DNA of 64,000 nt from Balaenoptera acutorostrata (GCF_949987535.1 NC_080074.1:43073641-43137640); one strand, 5' to 3'. Shown: positions 1-12,104, numbered from the stretch's first letter. Made by a program: numbers and translations. Notes: a model not told the origin generated them from the sequence alone.

Positions 1-817
1 GAGCCAGGAACTGTGGATGAAGACCAAATATATCTGAAATATATATATTTGGTCATCTGAATGACCAAATACATACATTTCTTACAAATCACAGTATTAC
101 AGCTATATACACATATATCTATCTAAAACAGTGCATCTAGTTGAACTGTTTAATGAATTTGCCAAATCAGAGATAGAAAAAGTATTTGGACACCCTTCTA
201 GTTCAGAATTTAAGTAATTGATTGGGCTTTAATATGTTGTCAGGCAGTCATTAGATAAATGCAAACTAGATTATAATGACTGTGAAATAGACATACATAT
301 AGGCATAGTATATTTGTGAAATAAGGTAGTTTTACTGACGGTTTTTTAGGAGGGGCAGTGCTTTGAGAATACCTACATACCTACATACTCCAGAGAAATC
401 CAGATAGGAGGAGTCATCCAGATATTTTCCTTCCTTTCATCTTTATATCCTTAGGTAATTTAATGCCTTTCCCTCTTCCAAGACTTGGTCTGACTCATTC
501 AATCTGTTTCTTCTCTCTGTCTCCCTGACACTTGTCTTCCTCATCTGTCTCCCTGGGGTTGTACAGCCACAGTAGGATAATTTGCCCTGCACACTCCTAT
601 CCCGCTTCCCCCTTGCCCATTCCAGCTTTTTGCTTGCCTCCCAGTCTTATTACCATCATTATCATCGTTGTTGTTATATTTTAGAATGGAGGAAATCTTA
701 ACTTAATTCATAGGTGCCAAAATATTAATATACTTTATGAAAAATATGTACTACACTGTTTTACAATAATTTTGATGAAAGCCATTTGAATAGACAGCCT
801 ACTTTAATAAAGCAGTC
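1..817. other. Non-coding, no gene seen
   Basis: AT-rich sequence with no ORF or recognisable exon. It starts with a hairpin-prone stretch (gaccaaatatat at 22-33 facing atatatttggtc at 44-55). Upstream of the first placed coding exon, so probably intronic to a 5' UTR intron of OSBPL8 (inference). Confidence 0.6.
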
Positions 818-840
818 CGTGTGTGTGTGTGTGCGCGTGC

Positions 841-890
<50 letters not shown>
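818..890. repeat. Compound (GT)n/(AT)n microsatellite
   Basis: A GT/GC alternation passes into about 46 bases of pure AT dinucleotides. Confidence 0.95.
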
Positions 891-1036
891 TTTTTAAACT
901 GCTTATGAATAAGATGTTGGTGCTAGCTTGCTTGTGGGGACCTGTCACATTTGTATAATTAATTTCTCATTATATTAGACTTTCCTTTAGGATTTAACCT
1001 AGTGTAAATATTGTAGATTAGTTCACACTAGCTAGA

Positions 1037-1049
1037 CCAAATTACTCTT
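1037..1049. repeat. Target-site duplication, left copy, of L1 at 1050-7823
   Basis: ccaaattactctt is repeated exactly at 7824-7836. Confidence 0.85.
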
Positions 1050-1103
1050 TTTTTTTGTTGTTTGTTTATATATTTTATTTTATTTTTATTTTTATTTTTT
1101 TCA

Positions 1104-1937
1104 CACACACACAATGTATTTTATTTTTACAAGAGATAAATAGACTGACACCAAGCATTGTACATGGATGATCACAACAAAAGCAACAATGATTGCAATT
1201 ACCAAACATGAAACACACTCATACTATGTCATAATATTGACATTCAGTCCAGTAATCCTCCACTGTAGCAGCTCCTTTACTTTGCAGTGAAAATTGATTT
1301 GTATATTCTTTGCCTCTGAGTCCTTGTGGGATTTTTTTTTTTTAATTCAGACAGAAAGTCACAAAAATTATACTCATCCTCATCAGTTCACTCAGTCCCA
1401 TGTAATTAATTTTTTTTTATCTTGATCTTTTGTTAGCACTTTTATGAGTTCATCAGTTTTTCATTAGAGTTCTGAAAATGCTTATTCATTCAGTTCAGCA
1501 GTACAGTCAGTTACCAGAAACCTGTACTTGTCAGAGTCTTTTCCATGAATTTCTTGAAGATGAAAGCCTTTTATAGGAACATATTTGCAAAAGCATCAGA
1601 GTACACCCAGAACTGTCTGTAAATGACAAAAGACTTAAAAATGACCACTGTTAAAGATTTGATGAAAGTTCATAATAATGCAGTTGACAAGAAAATTAGT
1701 TATTTCTGAGATATACATTTTAAAGTAATAACTAGGATTATTACTTATAACATTATACCAGAACATATAAGATTTTTAGAAATTTCATGTAATGTCTGAA
1801 ACATTTATATTAACATATTTCCATACATATTTCCATACAAATACAAATATAAGATTTTTAGAAATTTCATGTAATGTCTGAAACATTTATATTAACATAT
1901 TTCCATACAAATAACCCAATGAAAGTTTAGTATTAGT
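1104..1937 (-). other. Probable L1 3'-transduced segment
   Basis: Lies between the L1 3' end with its own A-rich remnant (1938-1960) and the terminal tail and TSD. In L1 orientation it ends with AATAAA followed about 17 nt later by the A-rich tail. The second near-full-length L1 has no such sequence; its 3' end abuts its tail and TSD. I do not recognise the source locus. It contains an 82-bp tandem duplication (1767-1910). Confidence 0.7.
1767..1910. repeat. 82-bp tandem duplication
   Basis: The stretch beginning ataagatttttagaaattt at 1767 recurs at 1849 and stays identical for about 60 bases. Confidence 0.9.
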
Positions 1938-2167
1938 TGTTTTGTTTGTTTGTTTTTTTATACTGCAGGTTCTTATTAGGCATCAATTTTATACACATCA
2001 GTGTATACATGTCAATCCCAATCGCCCAATTCAGCACACCACCATCCCCACCCCACCACAGTTTTCCCCCCTTGGTGTCCATATGTCCATTCTCTACATC
2101 TGTGTCTCAACTTCTGCCCTGCAAACCGGCTCATCTGTACCATTTTTCTAGGTTCCACATACATGCA

Positions 2168-5100
2168 TTAATATACGATATTTGTTTTCTCTTTCTGACT
2201 TACTTCACTCTGTATGACAGTTTCTAGATCCATCCACTTCTCAACAAATGATTCAATTTCGTTCCTTTTTATGGCTGAGTAATATTCCATTGTATATATG
2301 TACCACGTCTTCTTTATCCATTCATCTGTTGATGGGCATTTAGGTTGCTTCCATGACCTGGCTATTGTAAATAGTGCTGCAATGAACATTCGGGTGCATG
2401 TGTCTTTTTGAATTACGGTTTTCTCTGGGGATATGCCCAGTAGTGGGATTGCTGGGTCATATGGTAATTCTATTTTTAGTTTTTTAAGGAACCTCCATAT
2501 GTTCTCCATAGTGGCTGTATCAATTTACATTCCCACCAACAGTGCAAGAGGGTTCCCTTTTCTCCACACCCTCTCCAGCATTTGTTGTTTGTAGATTTTC
2601 TGATGATGCCCATTCTAACAGGAGTGAGGTGATACCTCATTGTAGTTTTGATTTGCATTTCTCTAATAATTAGTGATGTTGAGCATCTTTTCATGTGCTT
2701 CGTGGCCGTCTGTATGTCTTCTTTGGAGAAATGTCTATTTAGGTCTTCTGCCCATTTTTGGATTGGGTGGTGTTTCTTTAATATTGAGCTGAATGAGCTG
2801 TTTATATATTTTGGAGATTAATCCTTTGTCCGTTGATTCGTTTGCAAATATTTTCTCCCATTCTGAGGGTTGTCTTTTCGTCTTGTTTATGGTTTCCTTT
2901 GCTGTGCAAAAGCTTTGAAGTTTCATTAGGTCCCATTTGTTTATTTTTGTTTTTATTTCCATTACTCTAGGAGGTGGATCAAAAAAGATCTTGCTGTGAT
3001 TTATGTCAAAGAGTGTTCTTCCTATGTTTTCCTCTAAGAGTTTTATAGTGTCCAGTCTTATATTTAGGTCCCTAATCCATTTTGAGTTTATTTTTGTGTA
3101 TGGTGTTAGGGAGTATTCTAATTTCATTCTTTTACATGTGGCTGTCCAGTTTTCCCAGCATGACTTATTGAAGAGACTGTCTTTTCTCCATTGTATATCT
3201 TTGCCTCCTTTGTCATAGATTAGTTGACCATAGGTGCGTGGGTTAATCTCTGGGCTTTCTATCTTGTTCCATTGATCTATGTTTCTGTTTTTGTGCCAGT
3301 ACCATATTGTCTTGATGACTGTAGCTTTGTAGTATAGTCTGAAGTCAGGGAGTCTGATTCCTCCAGCTCCATTTTTTTGCCTCAAGACTGCTTTGGCTAT
3401 TTGGGGTCTTTTGTGTCTCCATACAAATTTTAAGATGATTTGTTCTAGCTCCGTAAAAAATGCCGTTGGTAATTTGATAGGGATTGCATTGAATCTGTAG
3501 GTTGCTTTGGGTAATATACTCATTTTCACAATGTTGATTCTTCCAATCCAAGAACATGGTATATTGCTCCATCTGTTGGTATCATCTTTAATTTCTTTCA
3601 TCAGTGTCTTATAGTTTTCTGCATACAGGTCTTTTGTCTCCCTAGGTAGGTTTATTCCTAGGTATTTTATTCTTTTTGTTGCAATGGTAAATGGGAGTGT
3701 TTCCATAATTTCTCTTTCAGATTTTTCATCATTAGTGTATAGGAATGCAAGAGATTTCTGTGCATTAATTTTGTATCCTGCAACTTTACCATATTCATTA
3801 AATAGCTCTAGCAGTTTTCTGGTTGCAGTTTTAGGATTCTCTATGTATAGTATCATGTCATCTGCAAACAGTGACAGTTTTACTTCTTCTTTTCCAATTT
3901 GTATTCCTTTTATTTCTTTTTCTTCTCTGATTGCCGTGGCTAGGACTTCCAGAACTATGTTGAATAATAGTGGTGAGAGTGGACATACTTGTCTCGTTCC
4001 TGATCTTAGAGGAAATGCTTTCAGTTTTTCACCATTGAGAATGATGTTTGCTGTGGGTTTGTCATATATGGCCTTTATTATGTTGAGGTAGGTTCCCTGT
4101 ATGCCCACTTTCTGGAGAGTTTTTATCATAAATGGGTGTTGAATTTTGTCAAAAGCTTTTTCTGCATCTATGGAGATGATCATATGGTTTTTCTTCTTCA
4201 ATTTGTTAATATGGTGTATCACATTGATTGATTTGCGTATATTGAAGACTCCTTGCGTCCCTGGGATACATCCCACTTGATCGTGGTGTATGATCCTTTT
4301 AGTGTGTTGTTGGATTCTTTTTGCTAGTATTTTGTTGAGGATTTTTGCATCTATATTCATCAGTGATATTGTTCTGTAATTTTCTTTTTTTGTAGTGTCT
4401 TTGTCTGGTTTTGGTATCAGGGTGATGGTGGCCTCATAGAATGAGTTTGGGAGTGTTCCTTCCTCTGCAATTTTTTGGAAGAGTTTGAGAAGGATAGGTG
4501 TTAGCTCTTCTCTAAATGTTTGATAGAATTCACCTGTGAAGCCATCTGGTCCTGGACTTTTGTTTGTTGGAATATTTTTAATCACAGTTTCAATTTCATT
4601 ACTTGTGATCAGTCTGTTCATATTTTCTGTTTCTTCCTGGTTCAGTCTTGGAAGGTTATACCTTTCTAAGAATTAGTCCATTTCTTCCAGGTTGTCCATT
4701 TTATTGGCATAAAGTTGCTTGTAGTAGTCTCTTAGGATGCTTTGTATTTCTGCGGTGTCTGTTGTAACTTCTCCTTTTTCATTTCTGATTTTATTGATTT
4801 GAGTCCTCTCCCTCTTTTTCTTGATGAGTCTGGCTAATGGCTTATCAATTTTGTTTATCTTCTCAAAGAACCAACTTTTAGTTTTATTGATCTTTGCTAT
4901 TGTTTTCTTTGTTTCTATTTCATTTATTTCTGCTCTGATCTTTATGATTTCTTTCCTTCTGCTAACTTTGGGTTTTGTTTGTTCTTCTTTCTCTAGTTTC
5001 TTTAGGTGTAAGGTTAGATTGTTTGCTTGAGATTTTTCTTGTTTCTTTAGGAAGGCTTGTATAGCTATAAACTTCCCTCTTAGAACTGCTTTCGCTGCAT

Positions 5101-5962
5101 CCCATAGGTTTTGGGTCATCGTGTTTTCATTGTCATTTGTCTCTAGGTATTTTTTTATTTCCTCTTGGGTTTCTTCAGTGATCTCTTGGTTATTTAGTAA
5201 CGTATTGTTTAGCCTCCATGTGTTTGTCTTTTTTACGTTTTTTTCCCTGTAATTCATTTCTAATCTCATAGCGTTGTGGTCAGAAAAGATGCTTGATATG
5301 ATTTCAATTTTCTTAAATTTACTGAGGCTTGATTTGTGACCCAAGGTGTGATCTATCCTGGAGAATGTTCGGTGTGCACTTGAGAAGAACATGTAATCTG
5401 CTGTTTTTGGATGGAATGTCATATAAATATCAATTAAATCTATCTGGTCTATTGTGTCATTTAAAGCTTCTGTTTCCTTATTTATTTTCATTTTGGATGA
5501 TCTGTCCATTGGTGTAAGTGAGGTGTTAATGTCCCCCACTATGATTGTGTTACTGTCAATTTCCTCTTTTATAGCTGTTAGCAGTTGCCTTATATATTGA
5601 GGTGCTCCTATGTTGGGTGCATATATATTTATAATTGTTATATCTTCTTCTTGGATTGATCCCTTAATCATTATGTAGTGTCCTTCCTTGTCTCTTGTAA
5701 CATTCTTTATTTTAAAGTCTATTTTATCTGATATGAGTATAGCTACTCCAGCTTTCTTTTGATTTCCATTTGCATGGAATATCTTTTTCCATCCCCTCAC
5801 TTTCAGTCTGTATGTGTCCTTAGGTCTAAAGTGGGTCTCTTGCAGACAGCATATATATGGGTCTTGTTTTTGTATCCATTCAGCCAGTCTGTGTCTTTTG
5901 GTTGGGGCATTTAATCCATTCACGTTTAAGGTAATTATCAATATGTATGTTCCTATGACCAT
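2168..5962 (-). pseudogene. L1 ORF2 (endonuclease-reverse transcriptase), broken
   Basis: Read right to left. 5962-4673 encodes the APE-type endonuclease ([22 protein letters not shown] motifs). A single in-frame TAA at 4670-4672 interrupts it; the same frame then continues through the reverse transcriptase (4621-2735), with intact FADD catalytic motif and GINLP motif. The usual [12 protein letters not shown] motif reads [12 protein letters not shown] here. A frameshift near 2772 and another near 2500 split the C-terminal zinc-knuckle-like region ([14 protein letters not shown], 2476-2694) and the last segment (2168-2509). Full-length family proteins are about 1,270 residues. The few lesions point to a relatively recent insertion. 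Confidence 0.93.
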
Positions 5963-6020
5963 TTTCTTAATTGTTTTGGGTTTGTTTTTGTAGGTCCTTT
6001 TCTTCTCTTGTGTTTCCCAC

Positions 6021-6926
6021 TTAGAGAAGTTCCGTTAGCATTTGTTGTAGAGCTGGTTTGGTGGTGCTGAATTCTCTTAGCTTTTGCTTGTCTGTAAAGC
6101 TTTTGATTTCTCCATCAAATCTAAATGAGATCCTTGCCGGGTAGAGTAATCTTGGTTGTAGGTTCTTCCCTTTCATCACTTTAAGTATATCATGCCACTC
6201 CCTTCTGGCTTGCAGAGTTTCTGCTGAGAAGTCAGCTGTTAACCTTATGGGAGTTCCCTTGTATGTTATTTGTCGTTTTTCCCTTGCTGCTTTCAATAAT
6301 TTTTCTTTGTCTTTAATTTTTGCCACTTTGATTACTATGTGTCTCGGCGTGTTTCTCCTTGGGTTTATTCTGTATGGGACTCTCTGCGCTTCCTGGACTT
6401 GGGTGGCTATTTCCTTTCCCACGTTAGGGAAGTTTTCGACTATAATCTCTTCAAATATTTTCTCTGGTCCTTTCTCTCTCTCTTCTCCTTCTGGGACCCC
6501 TATAATGCGAATGTTGTTGCGTTTAATGTTGTCCCAGAGGTCTCTTAGGCTGTCTTCATTTCTTTTTATTCTTTTTTCTTTAGTCTGTTCCGCAGCAGTG
6601 AATTCCACCATTCTGTCTTCCAGGTCACTTATCCGTTCTTCTGCCTCAGTTATTCTGCTATTGATTCCTTCTAGTGTAGTTTTCATTTCAGTTATTGTAT
6701 TGGTCATCTTTGTTTGTTTGTTCTTTAATTCTTCTAGGTCTTTGTTAATCATTTTTTGCATCTTCTCGATCTTTGCCTCCATTCTTATTCCGAGGTCCTG
6801 GATCATCTTCACTATCATTATTCTGAATTCTTTTTCTGGAAGGTTGACTATCTCCACTTCATTTAGTTGTTTTTCTGGGGTTTTTTCTTGTTCCTTCATC
6901 TGGTACATAGCCCTCTGCCTTTTCAT
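6021..6926 (-). CDS. L1 ORF1 protein, intact 301 codons
   Basis: Trimeric RNA-binding chaperone that packages L1 RNA into the cytoplasmic RNP. The predicted protein starts [10 protein letters not shown]. Residues ~30-125 are a long heptad-rich coiled coil (many E/K/I/L, e.g. [15 protein letters not shown] at 92-106). Residues ~137-220 form the RRM with [13 protein letters not shown] at 137-149. The C-terminal domain (~225-290) has [14 protein letters not shown] at 260-273. No stop or frameshift occurs, unlike ORF2 downstream. It lies 58 bp upstream of ORF2, the usual bicistronic order. The related copy at 38183-39087 is frameshifted. Confidence 0.92.
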   Translation of the reverse strand: MKRQRAMYQMKEQEKTPEKQLNEVEIVNLPEKEFRIMIVKMIQDLGIRMEAKIEKMQKMINKDLEELKNKQTKMTNTITEMKTTLEGINSRITEAEERISDLEDRMVEFTAAEQTKEKRIKRNEDSLRDLWDNIKRNNIRIIGVPEGEEREKGPEKIFEEIIVENFPNVGKEIATQVQEAQRVPYRINPRRNTPRHIVIKVAKIKDKEKLLKAAREKRQITYKGTPIRLTADFSAETLQARREWHDILKVMKGKNLQPRLLYPARISFRFDGEIKSFTDKQKLREFSTTKPALQQMLTELL

Positions 6927-7817
6927 CTTGTCTATCTTTCTGTAACTGTGGTTTTTGGTCCACAGGCTGCAGGATTGTAGTTTTTCTTGCTTCTGCTGTC
7001 TGCCCTCTGGTGGTTGAGGCTATCTAAGAGATTTGATGGGAGGGACTGGTGGTGGGTAGAGCTGAATGTTGATGTGGCGGTCAGAGCTGAGTAAAACTTT
7101 AATCCATTTGACTGTTGATGGGTGGGGCTGGGTTCCCTCCCTGTTGGTTGTTTTGCCTGAGGCAACCCAACACTGGAGCCTACCTGGGCTCTTTGGTGGG
7201 GTTAATGGCAGACTCTGGGAGGGCTCACGCCAAGGAGCACTTCCCAGAACCTCCGCTGCCAGAGTCCTTGTCCCCACAGTGAAACAGAGCCACCCCCCGC
7301 CTCTGCAGGAGACCCCCCAACACCAGCAGGTAGGTCTGGTTCAGTCTCCCCCAGGGTCACTGCTCCTTCCCCTGGCTCCCGATGCGCACACTACTTTGTG
7401 TGTGCCCTCCAAGAGTGGGGTCTCTGTTTCCCCCAGTCCTGTCGAAGTCCTGCAATCAATTCCCACTAGGCTTCAAAGTCTGATTCTCTAGGAATTCCTC
7501 CTCCCGTTGCCGGACCCCCAGGTTGGGAAGCCTGACGTGGGGCTCAGAACCTTCACTCCAGTGGGTGGACTTCTGTGGTATAAATGTTCGCCAGTCTGTG
7601 AGTCACCCACCCAGCAGTTATGGGATTAGATTTTACTCTGATTGCTCCCCTCCTACCGTCTCACTGTGGCTTCTCCTCTGTCCTTGGACGTGGGGTATCC
7701 TCCTTGGTGAAGTCCAGGGTCTTCGTGTCAATGATGGTCCAGCATCCAGTTGTGATTCTGGTGCTCTCGCAAGAGGGAGTGAGAGCACGTCCTTCTACTC
7801 TGCCATCTTGGTTAATC
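6927..7817 (-). promoter_or_regulatory. L1 5' UTR (internal promoter region)
   Basis: About 0.9 kb of GC-richer sequence from the ORF1 start to the L1 5' terminus, which reads as the complement of tctgccatcttgg at 7799-7811. The homologous region closes the second near-full-length L1. L1 5' UTRs contain an RNA polymerase II promoter; activity here is not shown. Confidence 0.75.
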
Positions 7818-7823
7818 TATATC

Positions 7824-7836
7824 CCAAATTACTCTT
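7824..7836. repeat. Target-site duplication, right copy, of L1 at 1050-7823
   Basis: Exact 13-bp match to 1037-1049. Confidence 0.85.
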
Positions 7837-8890
7837 ATTTGCAATCTAATTTTTTAATCAAATTGACAATGAATGAGATTAAGATTGGTGAATTTAATCC
7901 TAATTTCCAGTGATAAGAAGGTAGTGCTCTTCTTTGGAAGTGTGGTGTATTCATTGATAGGCATTCTACCTTTAGAGAATATTTGTTTTTATAACTTAAG
8001 CATTTAAGAAAACAAAACAAAAAACTTCTGGGGCATCCTGTGAGATAGTAAGCCACAGCCTAATTGTATACAACTTGTAACTGAGACAGCCATCATTCAA
8101 TATAGCGTCATGAGGTTGTTATGGTTAAATGACATATGTTAAAGCCATTAGCCTTACTTAGTAGATGCTCCTTCGTTCTTTCTGTGACTGAAATAACAAT
8201 TCAAGCCCAAAATAGAGAAGATTTTTATAAAAATTCTTTCTCTAGGAACTTTGTTAAAGTGTAAATAGACAGTGAGGCGCCAGTTCCCTAAACAATGTCT
8301 AGAGTACTGATAACAAAGGAACACAAGAGAGAACAGAGTCTTCTTTAAACTTTGAATTTAGCTAGTAATTATGTTCAAATTGAGGTGCAGGCCTAGCTCT
8401 AGCGTGGCAATTTGGAGAAAGGAGTCTTCAGGATTGTGATGCACTGTACTCTTTTACAAAAAACTTAGACATTCTTTTTGGTTATAGAAGCAACATACAC
8501 TGTTTAAAAGGAGTTAAAGTAGGAGACTGCCTTTCTTCTCTTCAAGCCTACTCCCTAGGGCCTACCACCATTAGGTCTGTGTTTAATTACTGTTTTACCT
8601 TTAAAAAATATACGTTTTTATTCCCAGATCTATTCTCATTTAAACGTCTCTAGCTTTAAACTCTGAAAGATGGGAAAATTAGTATGCTTATACCTTAAGC
8701 TTCCAGTCAGTCACCTTCTCCCTCTAGTATTTTTTGTTACATGTTTTTAGTTTTAGTGTTTGATTTCAAAGAAATACTAAAAACTTCTTTCTTGATATGT
8801 TAGTAGTGTCTCTTATCTTAACTCTCTTTTTTCAACAGTGAGGAATTTAGGGCACTTATCTTTCTTTTCCTGCTCCCTTTTTAATTTTTA
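7837..8890. other. Non-coding, mostly unique
   Basis: No ORF or exon recognised. About 8070-8170 resembles a decayed MIR (tail-like gttaaatgacatatg and gtagatgctcc), weakly supported. Confidence 0.5.
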
Positions 8891-9342
8891 ATTTATTGCT
8901 ATTATTTTTTGAAGTATAGTTGATTTATAATATTATGTTCAGGTGTACAGCATAGTGATTCAGTATTTTTACAGATTGTACTCCATTATAGGTTATTACA
9001 AGATAATGGCTGTAATTCCCTATGCTATACAGTATATCCTGTTGCGTATCTACATAGTAGTTTGTATCTGTTAATCCCATACCCCTAATTTGTCCCTTCT
9101 CCCTTCTCTTTCCCCTTTGGTAACCACAAGTTTGTTTTCTATATCTGTGAGTCTGCTTCTGTTTTGGATAAACATTTACTTGTATTCTTTTTCAGATTCC
9201 ACATGTAAGTGATATCACACACTATATGTCTTTCTCTTTCTGACATTTCAATAAGCATGATATTCTCTAGGTCCATCCATGTTGCTGCAAAGAGCAGAAT
9301 TTCATCCTTTTTATGGCTGAGTAATATTCCATTGCATGTAAA

Positions 9343-9385
9343 CACACACACATATATATATACACACACCACCATTGTATATATA

Positions 9386-9456
<71 letters not shown>

Positions 9457-9465
9457 CACACACAT
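9343..9465. repeat. Compound CA/TA/TG microsatellite, self-complementary
   Basis: Successive CA, TA, TG, TA and CA runs form two overlapping palindromic arrangements able to fold into cruciforms. Located inside the older L1. Confidence 0.95.
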
Positions 9466-9648
9466 ATTCTTAATCTAGTCATCTGTTGATGGGCACTTGG
9501 GGTGCTCCCAAGTGCAGTATCTTGGCTATTGTAAATAGTGGTGCTGTGAACATTTGGGTGCATGTATCTTTTTGAATTAGCATTTTTATTTTTTTTCCAG
9601 ATATTTTCCCAGGAGTGGAATTGCTAGATCATATGGTTGTTCTATTTT

Positions 9649-9666
9649 TTTTTTTTTAATAAATCT

Positions 9667-9701
<35 letters not shown>

Positions 9702-10017
9702 TGGCTGCGCTGGGTCTTCGTTGCTGTGTGCGGCTTCTCTAGTTGTGGCGAATGGGGGCTACTCTTCGTTGCACAGGCTTCTCATTGCGGTGGCTTCTCT
9801 TGCTGCAGAGCACGGGCTCTAGGCGTGCGGGCTTCAGTAGTTGTGGCACATGGGCTCAGTAGTTGTGGCTCGCAGGCTCTAGAGCACCGGCTTCAGTAGT
9901 TGTGGTGCACAGGCTTAGTTGCTCTGTGGCATGTGGGATCTTCCTGGACCAGGGCTTGAACCCATGTCTCCTGCATTGGCAGGTGGATTCTTAACCACTG
10001 CACCACCAGGGAAGCCC
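9649..10017 (-). mobile_element. CHR-type tRNA-Glu SINE
   Basis: The tRNA-like head lies at the right end (complement of gggcttccctggtgg), with B-box-like gggttcaagccctgg complement near 9945-9960 and an (ATAAA/TTTA)n tail on the left. Flanked by a 15-bp TSD, tggttgttctatttt (9634-9648 and 10018-10032). Confidence 0.95.
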
Positions 10018-10130
10018 TGGTTGTTCTATTTTGAGTTTTTTGAGGACTGCTCCCTTTTTTCAGTCATGTTATGATTTGATTTTTACTGTGTGTATATGTG
10101 TGAGTCTTGTTTGCTTTTTTCTTCCATGTT

Positions 10131-10385
10131 CCAGTGTGATTTATTCCAGAAATGCAAGAAAGGCTTAATATTCAATAAATCAAGCAATATAATCACATAA
10201 AGATAGCAAAGGAAAAAATACATGCATTCATTTCAATAGAGTTGTAAATGTACTTAACAAAAACTAGTGCCCAGTCATTAAAAATATAAATTAAACTTTT
10301 CACGAAAATTATAATAGAAGGGAAGTTTCTTAATTTGATGAAGATAACTGCAGAAAAACTACAGTTATCATATTCAGTGCTGAAT
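10131..10385 (+). mobile_element. L1 ORF2 fragment, sense
   Basis: Contains tttattccagaaatgcaag and tttcaatagagt-like sequence, corresponding to the RT region of old L1s on the + strand. Heavily diverged. Confidence 0.55.
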
Positions 10386-10439
10386 TTTTTTTTAGGGTGT
10401 TTGGACTTTTTTTAATACTTGAAATTTCCTTTTTTGTCA

Positions 10440-12005
10440 TTGTATATTTTATTTAAAATTTTTTTCATTGAAATGTAGTTGATTTACAATATTATATTAG
10501 TTTCAGGGGTACAACATAGTGATTCAAAACTTTTAAGCTTATGCTCCATTTAAAGTCGTTATAATATATTGGCTATATTCCCTGTGCTGTGCAATATATC
10601 CTTGTAGCTTATTTTATGCATAGTAGTTTGTACCTCTTAATTCCCTATCCCTATCTTACCCCTCCCATCTCCATCTCTCTACTGGTAACCACTAGTTTGT
10701 TCTCTATATCTGTGAGTCTGTTTCTGTTTTGTTGTGTTCATTTGTTTGTTTTATTTTTTAGATTCCACAATAAGTGATAACATAGAGTATTTGTCTTTCT
10801 CTGTCTACTTATTTCACTGAGCATAATACCCTCCAGGCCCATCCATGTTGCTGCAAAGGGCAAAATTTCATTCTTTTTTTGTGGCTGAGTAGTATTGTAT
10901 GTATATATACCATATCCATTCATCTGTTGACGGATTGCTTCCATATCTTGGCTATTGTAAATAATGCTGCCGTGAACATGGGGGTGCATGTATCTTTTCA
11001 AATTAGTGTTTTTGTTTTCTTTGGATATATACCCAGGAGTGGAATTGCTGGATCATATGGTAGTTCTATTTTTAGTTTTTTGAGGAGCCTGCATACTGTT
11101 TTACTTAGTGGCTGCACCAATTTACATTCCCACCATTAGTTGGAATTCTTTTACATGTAGTGTAAAAGAATGCCCTTTTCTCCACATTCTCACCAGCATT
11201 TGTTACTTGTGGTCTTTTTGATAATAGCCATTCTGACAGATTGTGAGGTGATATCTTGTGGTTTTGATTTGCATTTCTCTGATGATTTGCAATGTTGAGA
11301 ATATTTTCATGTGCCAGTTGGCCATCTGTATGTCTTCTTTAGAAAAATGTCTATTCGGGTCTTCTGCTCAGTTTTTAATTGGGTGGTATTATTTTACTTT
11401 TTGTGACATTGAGTTGTATGAGCTTATTAACCCCTTACTGATTAACCCCATTTGCAAATATTTTCTCCCATTCAGTAGGTTGTCTTTTCATTTTGTCAAT
11501 GGTTTCCTTTGCTGTGCAAAAGGCTTTTAAGTTTAATTAGGTCCCATTTGTTTATTTTTGCTTTTGTTTTCTTTGCCTTAGGAGACAGGTCCAAAACATA
11601 TTGCTACGATTTATGTCAAAGAGTGTTATGCTTGTGTTTTCTTCTAGGAGTTTTATGTTTTCTGGTCTAACATTTAGGTCTTTAATACATTTTGGTTTTA
11701 ATTATTTTTGTATATGGTGTGAGGAAATGTTCTGATTTTATTCCTTTACATGTAGCTGTCATGCTCCCAGCACCACTTACTGAAGAGATTTTCTTTTCCC
11801 CATTGTATATTCTCGCCTCCTTTGTTGATTAATTGACCATAGTTGAGTGGGTTTATTTATGGGCTCCCTGTTCTGTTCCATTGATCTATGTGTCTGTTTT
11901 TGTGCCAGTACCATACTGTTTTGACTACTGTAGATTTGCAGTATAGTCTGAAGTCAGGGAGCATGATACCTTCAGTTTTGTTCTTCTTTCTCAAGATTGC
12001 TTTTT
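10440..12005 (-). mobile_element. Older L1, antisense, 5'-truncated
   Basis: Starts with the L1 3' terminus (gaaatgtagttgatttacaa) and runs through 3' UTR and ORF2 C-terminal sequence to the right edge near 12005, with many stops. No intact ORF. Confidence 0.85.
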
Positions 12006-12104
12006 ATATAGAGTAATTTTGTCTTTACATAAGGTAATTATGTTGAGTAGACCTGAAAATTGAAAAGCAAAAATTGGGATTTATTCATTTATTCTATAAA
12101 TATC

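Larger units (their letters stand above)
1050..7823 (-). mobile_element. Near-full-length L1 with probable 3' transduction
   Basis: The element runs antisense. In its own orientation: 5' UTR (~7817-6927), ORF1 (6926-6021), ORF2 (5962-~2168), 3' UTR ending near 1937 with an A-rich tract, about 0.85 kb of extra sequence, then a terminal A-rich tail (1050-1103). The 13-bp TSD encloses the whole unit, including the extra sequence. The 5' end matches the other near-full-length copy in the window (39,998 end), supporting completeness. ORF2 is broken, so it is not autonomous as it stands. Confidence 0.92.
8893..10060 (-). mobile_element. Older L1 3' end, antisense, interrupted by a SINE
   Basis: Begins with the L1 3' terminus (gaagtatagttgatttataa) and continues through 3' UTR and the ORF2 C-terminal coding region (complement of ...MEYYSAIKR near 9315-9345). 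It carries a CA/TA microsatellite at 9343-9465 and the SINE at 9649-10017. Confidence 0.85.

Noticed and set aside
2735..4621. 628-codon open frame as a host gene
   Set aside because: It is the reverse transcriptase part of an antisense L1 ORF2 (FADD motif, LINE zinc-knuckle-like C-terminus nearby).
6247..6945. 232-codon + strand frame with hydrophobic segments
   Set aside because: It is the complement of the intact L1 ORF1; the apparent membrane segments come from reading the coiled coil backwards.
9139..9563. Overlapping ORFs with long YIYIYI and CVCVCV runs
   Set aside because: These are translations of a CA/TA microsatellite inside an old L1.
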